Part shown: positions 11,648 to 21,807 of the stretch, piece by piece
Layout: each line of letters begins with the position of its first letter
How positions within the stretch are numbered: position 1 is the stretch's first letter
Assembly: GCA_022578605.1 (NCBI GenBank)
Contig: MU394152.1
Span: 1-64,000, forward strand
Source: Camillea tinctor
Taxonomy: Eukaryota > Ascomycota > Sordariomycetes > Xylariales > Xylariaceae
Direction of reading: 5' to 3'
DNA length: 64,000 bases
Notes under the pieces: generated by a model
What the model was told of the DNA's origin: nothing
Seen by the model: only the letters and a program-made list of their open reading frames with translations
The model's database searches: none
Position numbers and translations under genes: made by a program

Positions 11648-14424
11648 ATGGCGCAACCAGAGGTTCAGGCGCCACGGCGCCCATGGCGCTCCCTCTTCAA
11701 ACTAGGAAAGAATGTCGAGCGCGGCATGAGTCACAGCGAGAAAAGAGCACGGCCCACGTGGAACATGGGAATCCTTAATGATAAGGAGACCATAGAAGTT
11801 CCTGGTAGGTCTACCTAGAATCGCAGCATGCTCGTGCGCCAATGGTATATGGCTTACTGATAATTGCGTCGCAGGCTCTGTATTGCTGCTTGCACAAGGT
11901 CGGAATGAGCCTCTTGGCCTTCGAAATGCGCCAGCTAGAACTTCTCATTCTTCCCTTGCAACCGGCTATTACCCAGAGCTGCCAACTTCGCCGCCCGATC
12001 CTGTAGAAGATGCGAAGAAAAAGACCAAAGACGGTCAGATAATCCTCGATCCCCAGCCAGATGACTCTCATAATGATCCTCTGAACTGGCCCGCCTGGCG
12101 ACGAGACTCTGCCTTGCTATCACTTGGTTTGTATTGTATGGTAGGTGGTGGCATTACCCCTATCATTGCGGCCGGTTTCACAGATATCGCCGATGGTATG
12201 CTCTGCCCTTGCGTAAAAGATGACGAACCTACTAAAATTCTGGGTAGACTACCAAATCAACATTGCCGACGTATCACTTACAACTGGGCTATATATGATG
12301 GGTCTTGGCATTGGCAGTGTTATTTTCTCTCCCACTGCCATTCTATATGGCAAACGCCCAGTTTACCTCTTCAGTGCTATTATATTTATCATATCAGCCG
12401 TGTGGTGTGCGTTGTCACCAAACTATCCCTCGCTTTTACTGGCTAGAATTTTCCAAGGGATTGCAGTTAGTCCCGTGGAATGCCTCCCTTCTGCTACGAT
12501 TGCCGAAATCTTCTTTCTACACGAAAGAGCATGGTAAGTTCTGACGCCTCCTCGTCCTCTGGGGCTGTAGGTATTACTCACCTGATATCCTGAACGCTAA
12601 CGAACGATAGTATGTGTAACTACTTATTCTCCTATCTTATTCCTAGTTCCTACTAGGCTTTGACACAGCATACAGCTCATCGAAAGTTCTGTAGTGCAGA
12701 AAAGATACACATCGAAGGTCCACTTGCTAATATTCAATAGATCGCATTGGTGTTTACACGTTGCTACTTCTTGGTGGCAAGAATTTGATCCCGCTTGTAA
12801 GCGCTGCTATCATTCAGAGTCTTGGATGGCGCTGGGTCTTCTGGTATGTCCAAGATCTCACCCTAAGGACCAGTTATGAAGTTAGGGTTTATCCGGCCTG
12901 ACTAATGTTTTACTTGTTAGGATTGTTGCTATTATCGTTGCTTTTTGCGGATGTCTCCTTTTTTTCTTCGTTCCTGAAACTTTCTGGGATAGATCGCCTA
13001 TCCCCAAGTCACGCCAACACCCTAAGCGTCCAGGTCTTCTTAGTAGGTTATCGTCGGCCCGACAATCTGTGCTTACACCCTCTCATATTACTGGTGCTGC
13101 GGCTGCTACGGAAAAGTCTGCTCCCGACGAAGCCAGAGTGGAATCTACCGTAGACCAGGTTGAGGCAACAAGGCCACAAAACCAACACCGACCCAAAAAG
13201 GCTCATGTAGGATTTGCACCTGATATCGACGAAGGGACAATCCTTGAGTCGAAAAATGAGTCAGGCAATGCAGGTTCAGGGTCACCCGAAAGTGTACCAA
13301 AAGCTAGAGGTAATAATGATCCAGCAACAACAGAGCCTTCAGTGCTTGGGTCTGAGCCGCATCCGATGCCAGGGCATGTCATGGCCCCTAATCGCCCTGA
13401 TGTCAGCCGTTCACAGTCTATCCGCAGTATCTTAACACCAGGAGATCCAGGAACGCCCGGGAAGGGTACTCCGACTCCAGATATGCACAGCTCTCACTCG
13501 CCCTGTAATAGGGGCCTGGATGTCACGGATTACTTCAACAACCCAGAAGGTCGAATAAATCAGTCCAATGCCAATGCACTGAATTCCGATGTTGAAAGTG
13601 AAAAGATGTCAATCTCGAACTTGGCGGCCGTAACGAGGGGTCAGGCGTATACCCACGCATTACGACAAGCACCTCCAAAGTCGTTTGTGCAACAACTAAA
13701 GGTTCATCACGGAAGACTCAACCATGACCGATGGTGGAAAGCGGCTATCCGGCCCTTAATCTTGTTTTCTTACCCTTCGGTTCTATGGTCGGCAGCAATC
13801 TACTCTTGCTCGATCGGGTGGTTGATTGTTATATCAGAATCCGTGGCAATCATATTTCGGGAGGGTACATATCAATTTAGCGCGTTGGCAACTGGGCTCG
13901 TATACATCTCCCCGTTTATTGGCGGCGTCTTAGGCACTGCTGTAGCTGGCAAAGTCAGCGACGTCATTGTCAAAGCAATGGCCCGACAAAACGGTGGGCT
14001 ATATGAGCCGGAGTTCCGACTTGTGATGGCAGCCCCCGTGGCCATAACGACGGTTATAGGTTTGATGGGTTTCGGCTGGTCAGCGAGTGTAAACGACGCG
14101 TGGATTGTTCCTACTGTCTTTTTCGGGATAGTGTCCTTTGGTTGCTCGCTAGGGTCTACGACGGCGATAACGTTCTGCGTTGACAGCTACAGACAATACG
14201 CCGGAGAAGCACTGGTTACTTTGAACTTTAGCAAAAACATATTCCATGGGCTAGTTTTCAGTCTATTCGTGACAGAATGGCTTACCCACGACGGCTCCAA
14301 GGCTGTTTACATCTGGATCGGCATCATGCAGCTTATAGTTATTTTATTTACGATACCCATGTATATTTACGGAAAGCGAGCTCGCATGTGGACGGTCCGA
14401 ATGAATTTTATGGAGAAATACTAA
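11648..14424 (+). CDS. MFS transporter (DHA1 / Hol1-like), probable frameshift
   Basis: Plasma-membrane major-facilitator transporter resembling fungal Hol1-related proteins; the substrate cannot be read from sequence. Exons by eye: 11648-11804, 11875-12195, 12248 to about 12533, 12741-12843 and 12921-14424. The N-terminus has WNMGILNDKETIEVPGSVLLL and DPLNWPAWRRD, typical of the group. The first half contains TTGLYMMGLGIGSVIFSP, YGKRPVYLFSAI and LLARIFQGIAVSPVECLP. The next exon has YTLLLLGGKNLIPLVSAAII. A long hydrophilic central loop of about 200 residues is followed by six more membrane segments and the end MWTVRMNFMEKY. The junction after HERA is out of frame by one base: the donor is preceded by GCATG where GCAT would restore the frame with the acceptor at 12740. 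This is either a real one-base insertion, which would make the gene a pseudogene, or a sequence error. Confidence 0.75.
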
Positions 14425-15062
14425 GGTGCTTTGTATTGATGTATCGGCGGATGTATGGAAACGATTTTGGGCTATCATCACACATCATGCTAAGTCTAAG
14501 TTTATATTCTGTACCTAGAGTTGGCGTGTTTACTACGTTTATGATTCATCGAAGGCAGCTAAGATTTATTGTCGTCTAAATATGTATACTATTGTGGCTT
14601 GGAAACATTAGGTCTTACAGATACAGTACTTATGGGCTTAATTTAGACTATAGGAGTAGGTAGAATGGTGATAGCATATCAAATGCTAATGGTGATTGGA
14701 GACTGCTAGTGTATCGCTCGTTATAAGTTGTATAAAACACACGAACGTCCATTGCACAGGTGTAGGTCATCTAGGTTAACTTAGATAACTTGGATGCGAG
14801 TTGAAGCGCTACGTTACCCACCGTTCACGATTTAATTGCCCACGTAACACCTTACTAGGCTAACTAACCTACATACTAAGTTCCAAATAGTTGGCAAATA
14901 CCAATGTTTCCATGATCCTCCTGTATTACAACTGAATTCTGATGCAGGCTGGATACTAATTTTATTTCCGTGAAGAGGAACAAACCCATCGATCGATAAC
15001 CATCACCGCTCGTATATATATGAACAGGTAAAAACAACTCGATAACATTGACTGATCCATAA
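14425..15062. other. Spacer MFS transporter / thioredoxin-like gene
   Basis: About 640 bp, AT-leaning, with TAGGTAG-type motifs near 14650. Nothing gene-like was seen. Confidence 0.65.
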
Positions 15063-15682
15063 ATGATGCAACTTGTCGTCCGCGTTATTTTGCCGCAGAC
15101 CTTTCGGCACTCCAAGCCACGTTACCTCGCTGCGCCGAACCGCGCCTTTTCCGTATCTCAGAGTAACCGAATATCCAACCAAATCTACACCTCGTGAGTT
15201 TGGTTTATCTTCTCTTCCCAGACGTTCTTTTACCAACTTATCTGCCCGACAGTGTCCGTCGGCCTGATGACCTGTACACCTACCAGCTGCTGTCCTCGTC
15301 GTCACGTACACCCCTAATTACGCTCTGGACGACGTCGTTATGCTCAACGTGCCATGTTGTGGAACCGCTGCTGCGGTCCGTAGTTGAGACTGGGACGGGC
15401 GAGGCCGAGGGAGGTGTTGCCTACTGCACTGTCGAGTACGATGCGCCAGACCTCATGGCGGACGGCACTGCTGCTGCGTACATGATCACCGCGATCCCGA
15501 CGCTGCTGAGTTTCGACGCGGGTGAAGCCCAGGTACAGACTAAGGTTGTTGACGGGAGGAAGCTGGCCGACCGTGCTTTCTTAGAGGAATGGGTAAGGCG
15601 CGAGGCGGCCAGGCACGGTAGACGTGGAGGAGGAGGTCAGGGGGTAGGGATACTGGGGGGGTTATTTGGGAGTTGGAGGTGA
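15063..15682 (+). CDS. Thioredoxin-fold protein, probably mitochondrial
   Basis: Predicted thioredoxin-like oxidoreductase or redox-fold protein. Exons: 15063-15193 and 15253-15682, 186 residues. The first ATG gives MMQLVVRVILPQTFRHSKPR and an Arg/Ser-rich start that resembles a mitochondrial presequence (RAFSVSQSNRIS). After VRRPDDLYTYQLL comes LITLWTTSLCSTCHVVEPLL, where CSTC (about residues 74-77) sits where the CxxC redox motif of thioredoxins is expected. A cis-Pro-like AIPTLLSFDAGE follows, then VVDGRKLADRAFLEEWV. The C-terminus is Gly/Arg-rich (GRRGGGGQGVGILGGLFG). I do not recognise a named orthologue; identical-length fungal hypothetical proteins with a thioredoxin domain are the likely match. 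The intron acceptor at 15252 is chosen because an earlier AG shifts the frame into a stop. Confidence 0.8.
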
Positions 15683-16666
15683 GCGGTACTTGTGTGGGTG
15701 TAGGGCTGGTTATGGGTTTACGGACGCATTGAGAGGGTAGAAGGAAGCTTCTATGCTATACTTTCTCATCGTATGATGCAATCGAGGGCCGGCAACAGTA
15801 CCAGGTTAGGCACATACAACCACTAAAGGTCGGTAATTGGAATATATTATAGCTGAATATGTCAACGGTGCAGTTCAGTCTGTTCTGTAGCCTAAAATCA
15901 CATTCTACTTCGTCCTGCTGTGTTGGTGTCTTTATTATTCTGCACATTCGTTATCTACCTATGCATAAGTGAAACAGGAGCTTGGTCGGTATTACAAGGA
16001 TTCTCAAGTCGCCTCGCAGCTGGGGGGATGTTGTTTCCCACGAGGAATACACGGTTGGGAGAGCAAAGCCATTTCCTTTTTCCTTGTAATCACGGTCTTC
16101 GAGGCACTTCTAGATATATAGGCACTCTAGAATAGTATAAAAAACATCTTTTATAGTATATCTTGGAGCTAGGTTTCCTACAAAGGTTAGGTATTAACAA
16201 GCATTCCTTCCATATCCTAGCTGACATAGACTAACGAGCTCGAGATACTTTTAAGACTAATGCCTTGACCAGATGCATTCGGTATATCGAGGACATTCTC
16301 ACTGTATCGCAATCAACTATTCTTAATCCAATCTAGCAGGTGATGTAAGGAAGAACTAGCTTGCCAGCTTATACGTTTATATATAGAAAAGGGGCTGCAA
16401 GCTCATTATGAACACATTCGGTGAAAATATGCTAGTTTAGGTTTCGTCAAGAGAAAGAGGCAGAGAGAGCCTAAAGAGAAGTACGTATAAATGTGTTGAT
16501 TTGACCACATAAAAATAATATCCAAAAGGACATAAAATATTATCTGGAATATTTGTCATTCCCCAGTGGTGTCATTATTCATAGCCGTTAATAACGACAA
16601 GAAATAGCTTACACTGCTAGCGAATCTCGACGTAGCAATGGGGATATAATGAGAGGATAGTCGAAG
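15683..16666. other. Convergent spacer thioredoxin-like / rhamnose mutarotase
   Basis: About 980 bp, AT-rich from 16130 onward. No gene, RNA or repeat array was recognised. Confidence 0.65.
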
Positions 16667-17523
16667 TTAAGGCAAATAAAATACCTCCTCGATCTCCTTC
16701 CACCACGCTGGATCTCCTGACTCGCTGTTCTTTGCGCCTGGGACTAGGCTCTAGAGAGGGGAGGCGTTAGCTAGGAGATATCCAATGAGTTTTACTGGGA
16801 GTCTTCCCCTCACCTCCTGGAAACCATCGGTCATGGCCCACCATTCTCGCACCTTGGGGTTCTCACGCATGCGTTCCATATCGCCCGCGTAGTCATATCC
16901 AACGTACTTGAATGTAGCAAAAAGAATGCCAGACTCGGCGTCGTGGAAGATGCTATCTATATCCCGTAGGTTGCCATGATAGCAGAAATAGGAATTGTTA
17001 GCTTATAGGGTGGTGGACTATCTGACCCACTAGCTTGCTGGCTTGTAAGGCAATAATAGCGTGAAGTGAATACGGCTCTCTAAACAGGTAAGGAGCCAAG
17101 CGATTCCCCCGAGCTTGAACTGAGAGTAAGTCGGCACTTACAGTCACGGATATTGCACACCTTGATCTGTTGCAGGACTGTATAATTGGGAGTTAGTAAT
17201 TGCTGTATTGGGTAACCCTTTTAACCCTTCAGACCGCGTCTCGAGATCCAAAACTCATACGCTTAGCCATGGTAAGCAATGCTTGACTCCCGAGATAGGC
17301 CAAGGAAGGGTATAAATGACTCATAAAAATGCCTACCTTCAGGCCAGACTGCAGCATGAACTTCTTTGTACTTGGTGACGAACTCGGGCTTGAGCTTAAC
17401 AATCTGCGCTACGCGGCGGCCAGCATTCCGCTGGCGGGGTGAGTCCGAAGGAAACTCTGACCCAAGAGGACTCGACAAGGAGGCCGGTGGCGGAGACGTC
17501 GGCTTAGACCACATGCCTGACAT
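16667..17523 (-). CDS. L-rhamnose mutarotase family protein
   Basis: Small aldose-mutarotase (RhaM/DUF718 family) that interconverts alpha and beta L-rhamnose, feeding rhamnose catabolism. Exons (minus): 17523-17337, 17177-17142 (36 bp), 16956-16814 and 16750-16667, 149 residues. The start is the first ATG in the frame; the open frame extends further up to 17682 but has no ATG there. Core motifs are RVAQIVKLKPEFVTKYKEVHAAVWPE, VLQQIKVCNIRDYSIF, GILFATFKYVGYDYAGDMERM and KVREWWAMTDGFQESLVPG. The paired Trp and the N-terminal His (in EVHAAVWP) lie where the family has its sugar-binding residues. Final residues are WWKEIEEVFYLP. All introns are GT-AG; the acceptor at 16957 was chosen because it restores the conserved Tyr-Ser-Ile. 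The gene stands alone with no other rhamnose gene nearby. Confidence 0.88.
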
Positions 17524-18665
17524 AGAGGGCAAAGTAGATGTTGCGGTGATTGAGTAGAACGAATAATGAGCGGATGAGTAGGATCGTGTGTGCAAGGACT
17601 CTCGTGGAAACGTATAAGAATTAGGGAGGTATTTGCTTTTCCGCGCCAAGGAACCGGAACGGGTAAGAAAAGATATATGCAATGTCTCTGCTTAATTAGA
17701 GCGAACAACGTCTTGGACCTGAACCGACGATTCGCGTTCGAGGGCGAGGCAGCCTAGCAAGATGTGGAACCGTCAAGGACCCCGAGATTTCGGGTTTTTA
17801 TGACCGAGTGAATGCAGGAATGGTCGAAGTGCGGGGTTCATGTATCAAGCAACCTCGAGTTACTATAAATGGTATAAATGGACATGGGATAGTAACAGGG
17901 AGTGCGTGTAAGAGGCTATAGGAATCGTTGTTTCGGGAATCACTTAATAAAAAAGTAGACCTTAGCTTAGGAATTACCCCAGTATAAGCAAGTGATCGGA
18001 TATAAAAGAGCAGAATATATATATAATGATTAATATATTAATAAATAGGCAGACCTACCGCCAAACCTACTCAAGATGAACCGGCTCGCATATATCAACT
18101 AGCAATTGCGTATTAGAAATAAACAAGCACTAGAGTAGGCTGACGGCAAAGCACACTTGATGCAGGCTTTGGCATAAATGAACAGTACCTAGATGCTGTT
18201 GATATATATAGTTTGGAAGATTGCTGCATGGCCGACTGAATTGATCGTATTGCCCACCACTATGGCATCAGCTCGGGACGCGAGCGATGAACGATGTTGC
18301 ATATCAGTTAATTCACCTCCTTTTGAACCCCTTCCACCCGAAACTGCGCCTTTTTGATTTCCAAACTCCATTTATGCGACACCGAATTCCTAGGCCCGTG
18401 TACCAAATCTCCCGCACACCGACAACATGAAAATTGATATATCTATATTACAGTGAGAACAGCCCGTTGTAAACCACCAAGTCACGGGGATACACATTAT
18501 TGTCCGTGTCCTTCGATGACAAACGCCTGCGAGGGAATGAAGTATAATTTGCTGCCGTCTTATTAAATCTTATAAATTGGTATCAAAAAAAGGGGGGGCG
18601 GGCATCCATTCTAGTCAAATCGTACATAGAAGCTCGGCTAGTGGTCGGACGTTGAACATCGAACT
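17524..18665. other. Spacer upstream of rhamnose mutarotase / downstream of GDT1
   Basis: About 1.1 kb. The first 300 bp hold the promoter of the mutarotase gene. A stretch near 17930-18060 is AT-rich. No other feature was seen. Confidence 0.6.
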
Positions 18666-20461
18666 CTACGCGTACAGAGCCTCAACGAAGTCTGTAATAT
18701 TAGTGAGTCAGCAAGGTACCGTACTCGGAGTAGATAGCTGTCAAGAATCACTCACATATAAAACCGAATGCTATGAATGCAACAGCACCTCCGACCGTAA
18801 CTATCCTTCTATGTTAGTGTTTACTATTGAAAACCGTGCATTGCTAAGGACATGGGCAAACTCACCAACTCTGAGGCTGACTTTGCCAGCGATGGCCCTG
18901 CCACCAATAACAGCTACGCCAGTGCAGCAAGCATGGCCAAGCACGGCCCCTAGAGTGACCCACCAATAGTCCTGACCAGCAGCCATCGCAATGGTGGCAA
19001 TCTGGCTACGATCTCCCCACTCTCCAAGAAAGGTCATAATGAAAGTCTGCACCCAGGCGGGACTTAAGAGCAGCGAGAAGAGATTGGCCAGGCCGACGCC
19101 AAATCCACCCATGACCCCACGTCTAGGGGAAGGGCTCCGGGCTGGCGACATTGAAGGGCTGCGAGGTGGAGTAGGGAATCGAGACTGAGACCTCGACTTT
19201 CGGTTGTGGCCCAGGCCCATTTCTAATGCGTATGGAGTGATTGAAGATCGTCGCTTGCCCTCTTTCAAAGCCTGATGCTCTTTCTCTTGTAGTTCCATCT
19301 CGACTTCTTGCATCTCTGCGGTGACACCCTCACTGGGGTCCATGGCCAAACCCTCCCGTAGCATCTTGATACCGAAAACGAAGAACAAACCCGCAGCGAG
19401 GAAAGCCGTTACCCTCTTCGGTATCAACGCTGGCACCGTGTGGCCGAGTACGGCGGAAAGAACAGTCATGACAAATAGGGCACCGAAGGCAGCTGTGAAA
19501 ACCACCATGCGGTCATGTTTCATGGCCATGAGAGCAGCAACGAGGAAGGTTTTATCGCCAATCTCGGAAAATAGAATCATGGTAAGCGACAAGACGAATG
19601 AGTGAAAAGGCTGGATGATGCCCTCATTACTCTCGTCATCCTGCAGCGGCGCTTTGTAGCTTGATTTAGATGGACTCGACACATCGAGGTGGTCTTTGTT
19701 GGCCGAGTTGGGGAGCGGGTTGGGATCGTCGCGCAACTTATCCGGCAAGTCAGACGGTTTCTGCGTAAGCTAGTTAGCTCAGTTGAAATATAATAAATTA
19801 GGAGAGCGCTGGAGCGCCTAACCTCGAGACCTGCGACATCATCGGGGGTCTTATAAAGGTCAGGCTTGCCCTTGTCCTTCTTAACATCATTCTCTCCTTC
19901 CAGCTTCTGCTGTTCGCTGTGCGGCATTGGGGGTTTCTCCTTGGGAGTCTCCGGAATGTTCTCGACTTTTTCGCCTGTTTCTCCTTCCTTCGCCTTCCGC
20001 GCCTTATCTTTCTGGCTCACGCCGCCCTCTGTACCAGTAGTGCCTTGCTTGGGAGGTTGGCGGTGGGGGTCATCCATAACACCATCGTTGCTTTCAGGGA
20101 TCTTCTTGCCATCGATGATGGTCGGGTCGGCAGGCCTGTTTTTCAGGGGAGGGAGGTCTTTAGCTTCTGTTACATCAGCAGAGCTCCCCTTCTTACGTCC
20201 CTTATCTGTGGTGACAAATGGACCCTCATGAGGCATGCCATCCTTGCCATCAACTGGAGCATCCTTGGTACCAATATCGACCTTTGCTTTGGATGAAGCG
20301 ATGTTGGTTGAGTCGAGATCGAGGGGGTTTTGCGCATAGGAATCGTCAGAGCCGACAACATGAGAATTCTTTGCGGAATTTGTATCTAGTCCGGAGGAGG
20401 CTAGAGCAATGGAAGGCAGGAGCAAAAATAAGAAGGTTGTGTGTCGCTGTCGGAGCCTCAT
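18666..20461 (-). CDS. GDT1: Golgi Mn2+/Ca2+ transporter, Gdt1/TMEM165 family
   Basis: Cation/proton exchanger of the UPF0016 (Gdt1) family, which supplies Mn2+ and Ca2+ to the Golgi lumen for glycosylation. Exons (minus): 20461-19823, 19760-18866, 18800-18756 (45 bp) and 18691-18666, 534 residues. It begins with a signal peptide (MRLRQRHTTFLFLLLPSIALA). A long charged, low-complexity luminal region follows (about residues 25-260). The two family signature motifs are clear: SEIGDKTFLVAALMAMKHDR (Glu at about 279) and GEWGDRSQIATIAMAAGQD. Each opens a three-helix hydrophobic repeat. Between them is a Ser/Arg/Pro-rich cytosolic loop (SRFPTPPRSPSMSPARSPSP), a likely phosphorylation region. The last exons encode GGAVAFIAFGFIYFVEALYA. 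Length exceeds the yeast protein because of the luminal extension, which is common in filamentous fungi. It is divergent from the Myb-like gene. Confidence 0.92.
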
Positions 20462-21014
20462 GGTGAATGGAATGGGGCAGGGAAGAGGTGGGCGGAATTA
20501 AACAGTAGTGTAATGAATGACAAGAAGTTGAGATGAGATATATGAGTAGTGGGAAATGGACAATGGACAATGGGTGTATATTATTGTCTTGGACTGTCAG
20601 AAGCGTTCAAGGTTTCCTATGTGGACTGGGAACAAGCAAAGCAATGCTTGGGCAAAGGACGAAAGACGAAGGACAGATGAGGAAGGGTGAGGACACGCGG
20701 CCAACTAAACCCCTTCAAAAGTCAAACAAATTATACAACTATAGTATAGTGTAAAAGGAGGGGGACAAGATATGAATTGGCCCAGCCGTGAGAAAAAATA
20801 GGAATGTGGTGGTAGAGAGAAGATGCAGTACAGAAAGTGGTGCAAACGAGAATGTAAAAAGATCAATGGCAAGAGGAAGAGATATTGTGCAGGGTCAAGA
20901 GAAGGGAAAAGGAGGTTGCCCTGTAAGTACGTGTTAGTTTGTAAAAGAGGCCGCAGCAGAAATAATAAAGTTACATTTACGACTAACCTAGGTACTTAGG
21001 TAGGTACCCAAGAA

Positions 21015-21106
21015 GTTTAGCTAAGAGTTTAGCTAAGAGTTTAGCTTTTTTTTTTTTTTTTTTTTTTCCTCTGTTCTGTTTCAAAAAAAAAAAAAAAAAA
21101 AGCTAG
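21015..21106. repeat. 12-bp tandem repeat plus T/A inverted arms
   Basis: GTTTAGCTAAGA occurs about 2.7 times from 21015, ending in TTAGC followed by about 22 T (21046-21067). After a 15-base spacer comes an A19 run (21083-21101) followed by AGCTAG. The two arms could pair into a long A:T hairpin. Confidence 0.8.
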
Positions 21107-21704
21107 TAGTGACTAGGTATACTCTATTAATATAAGTCACACCCGCTACCCACCTAACAGCCTAGGTACCTACTATATTGCATTACCTAACCTACCTGCC
21201 TGAACCTTGTAAGGTTTACGCACCTTTTATTGCTGTTGCATTATCCTGATCTAATTGCACTTCTACAATTAATCCATTGCTAAGCCACACGCAAGTAGCA
21301 AGGTACATATGCACAGATACCTAAGCAACTGTGTATACCTAGGAGCAAAGGGGGAGCAGTGAAAATCACGTGAATTCGTGAGCATTCTTGCACAATCATT
21401 CAATAACCTACACAGTACCTAGGTGCATACATACAACTTTACTTACCCTTACCTGTCCCTCTAGCCATAGTTTAGCACTTAACACCACTACTACCTACCT
21501 ACATACCTACTAGGTATCTACCTATATAGTGTACCTCTACCCTAACATCCCCATCGCGTCCAATTTCCCCACATCACTTTTCTCCACGTCGCGTCTCCGT
21601 CTAACTATCGGCAATAATTCATTCTTTTTTTAAATCACATACTAACCACTTTTCGTCTTAATCACACCTAAAAGCGCAAGGGAAAGGAGAAAGGGAAGAG
21701 AAGA

Positions 21705-21790
21705 AGGGAGAAGAAGAAGAAGAAGAATAAGAAGAAGAATAAGAAGAAGAAGAAGAAGAAAAAAGGGGGGAAAGGGAAAATAAAGAGAAG
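21705..21790. repeat. GAA/AAG-rich purine tract
   Basis: Nearly pure purine strand (GAAGAAGAAG and AAGAAT units) just before the Myb-like start codon, probably inside its 5' leader. Confidence 0.8.
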
Positions 21791-21807
21791 GGCAATAGAA
21801 GAAGATA

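Larger units (their letters stand above)
20462..21807. other. Divergent promoter region GDT1 / Myb-like gene
   Basis: 1.35 kb. It contains a three-fold GTTTAGCTAAGA tandem repeat leading into a T22/A19 inverted arrangement (21015-21106). Several CCTAGGTACCTA-type motifs lie at 20987-21009, 21161-21174 and 21480-21530, and a GAA-rich purine tract (21705-21790) immediately precedes the Myb-like start. Confidence 0.6.

Noticed and set aside
17524..17682. Upstream extension of the rhamnose mutarotase gene
   Set aside because: The frame is open and presequence-like, but it has no ATG, so the first ATG at 17523 is used.
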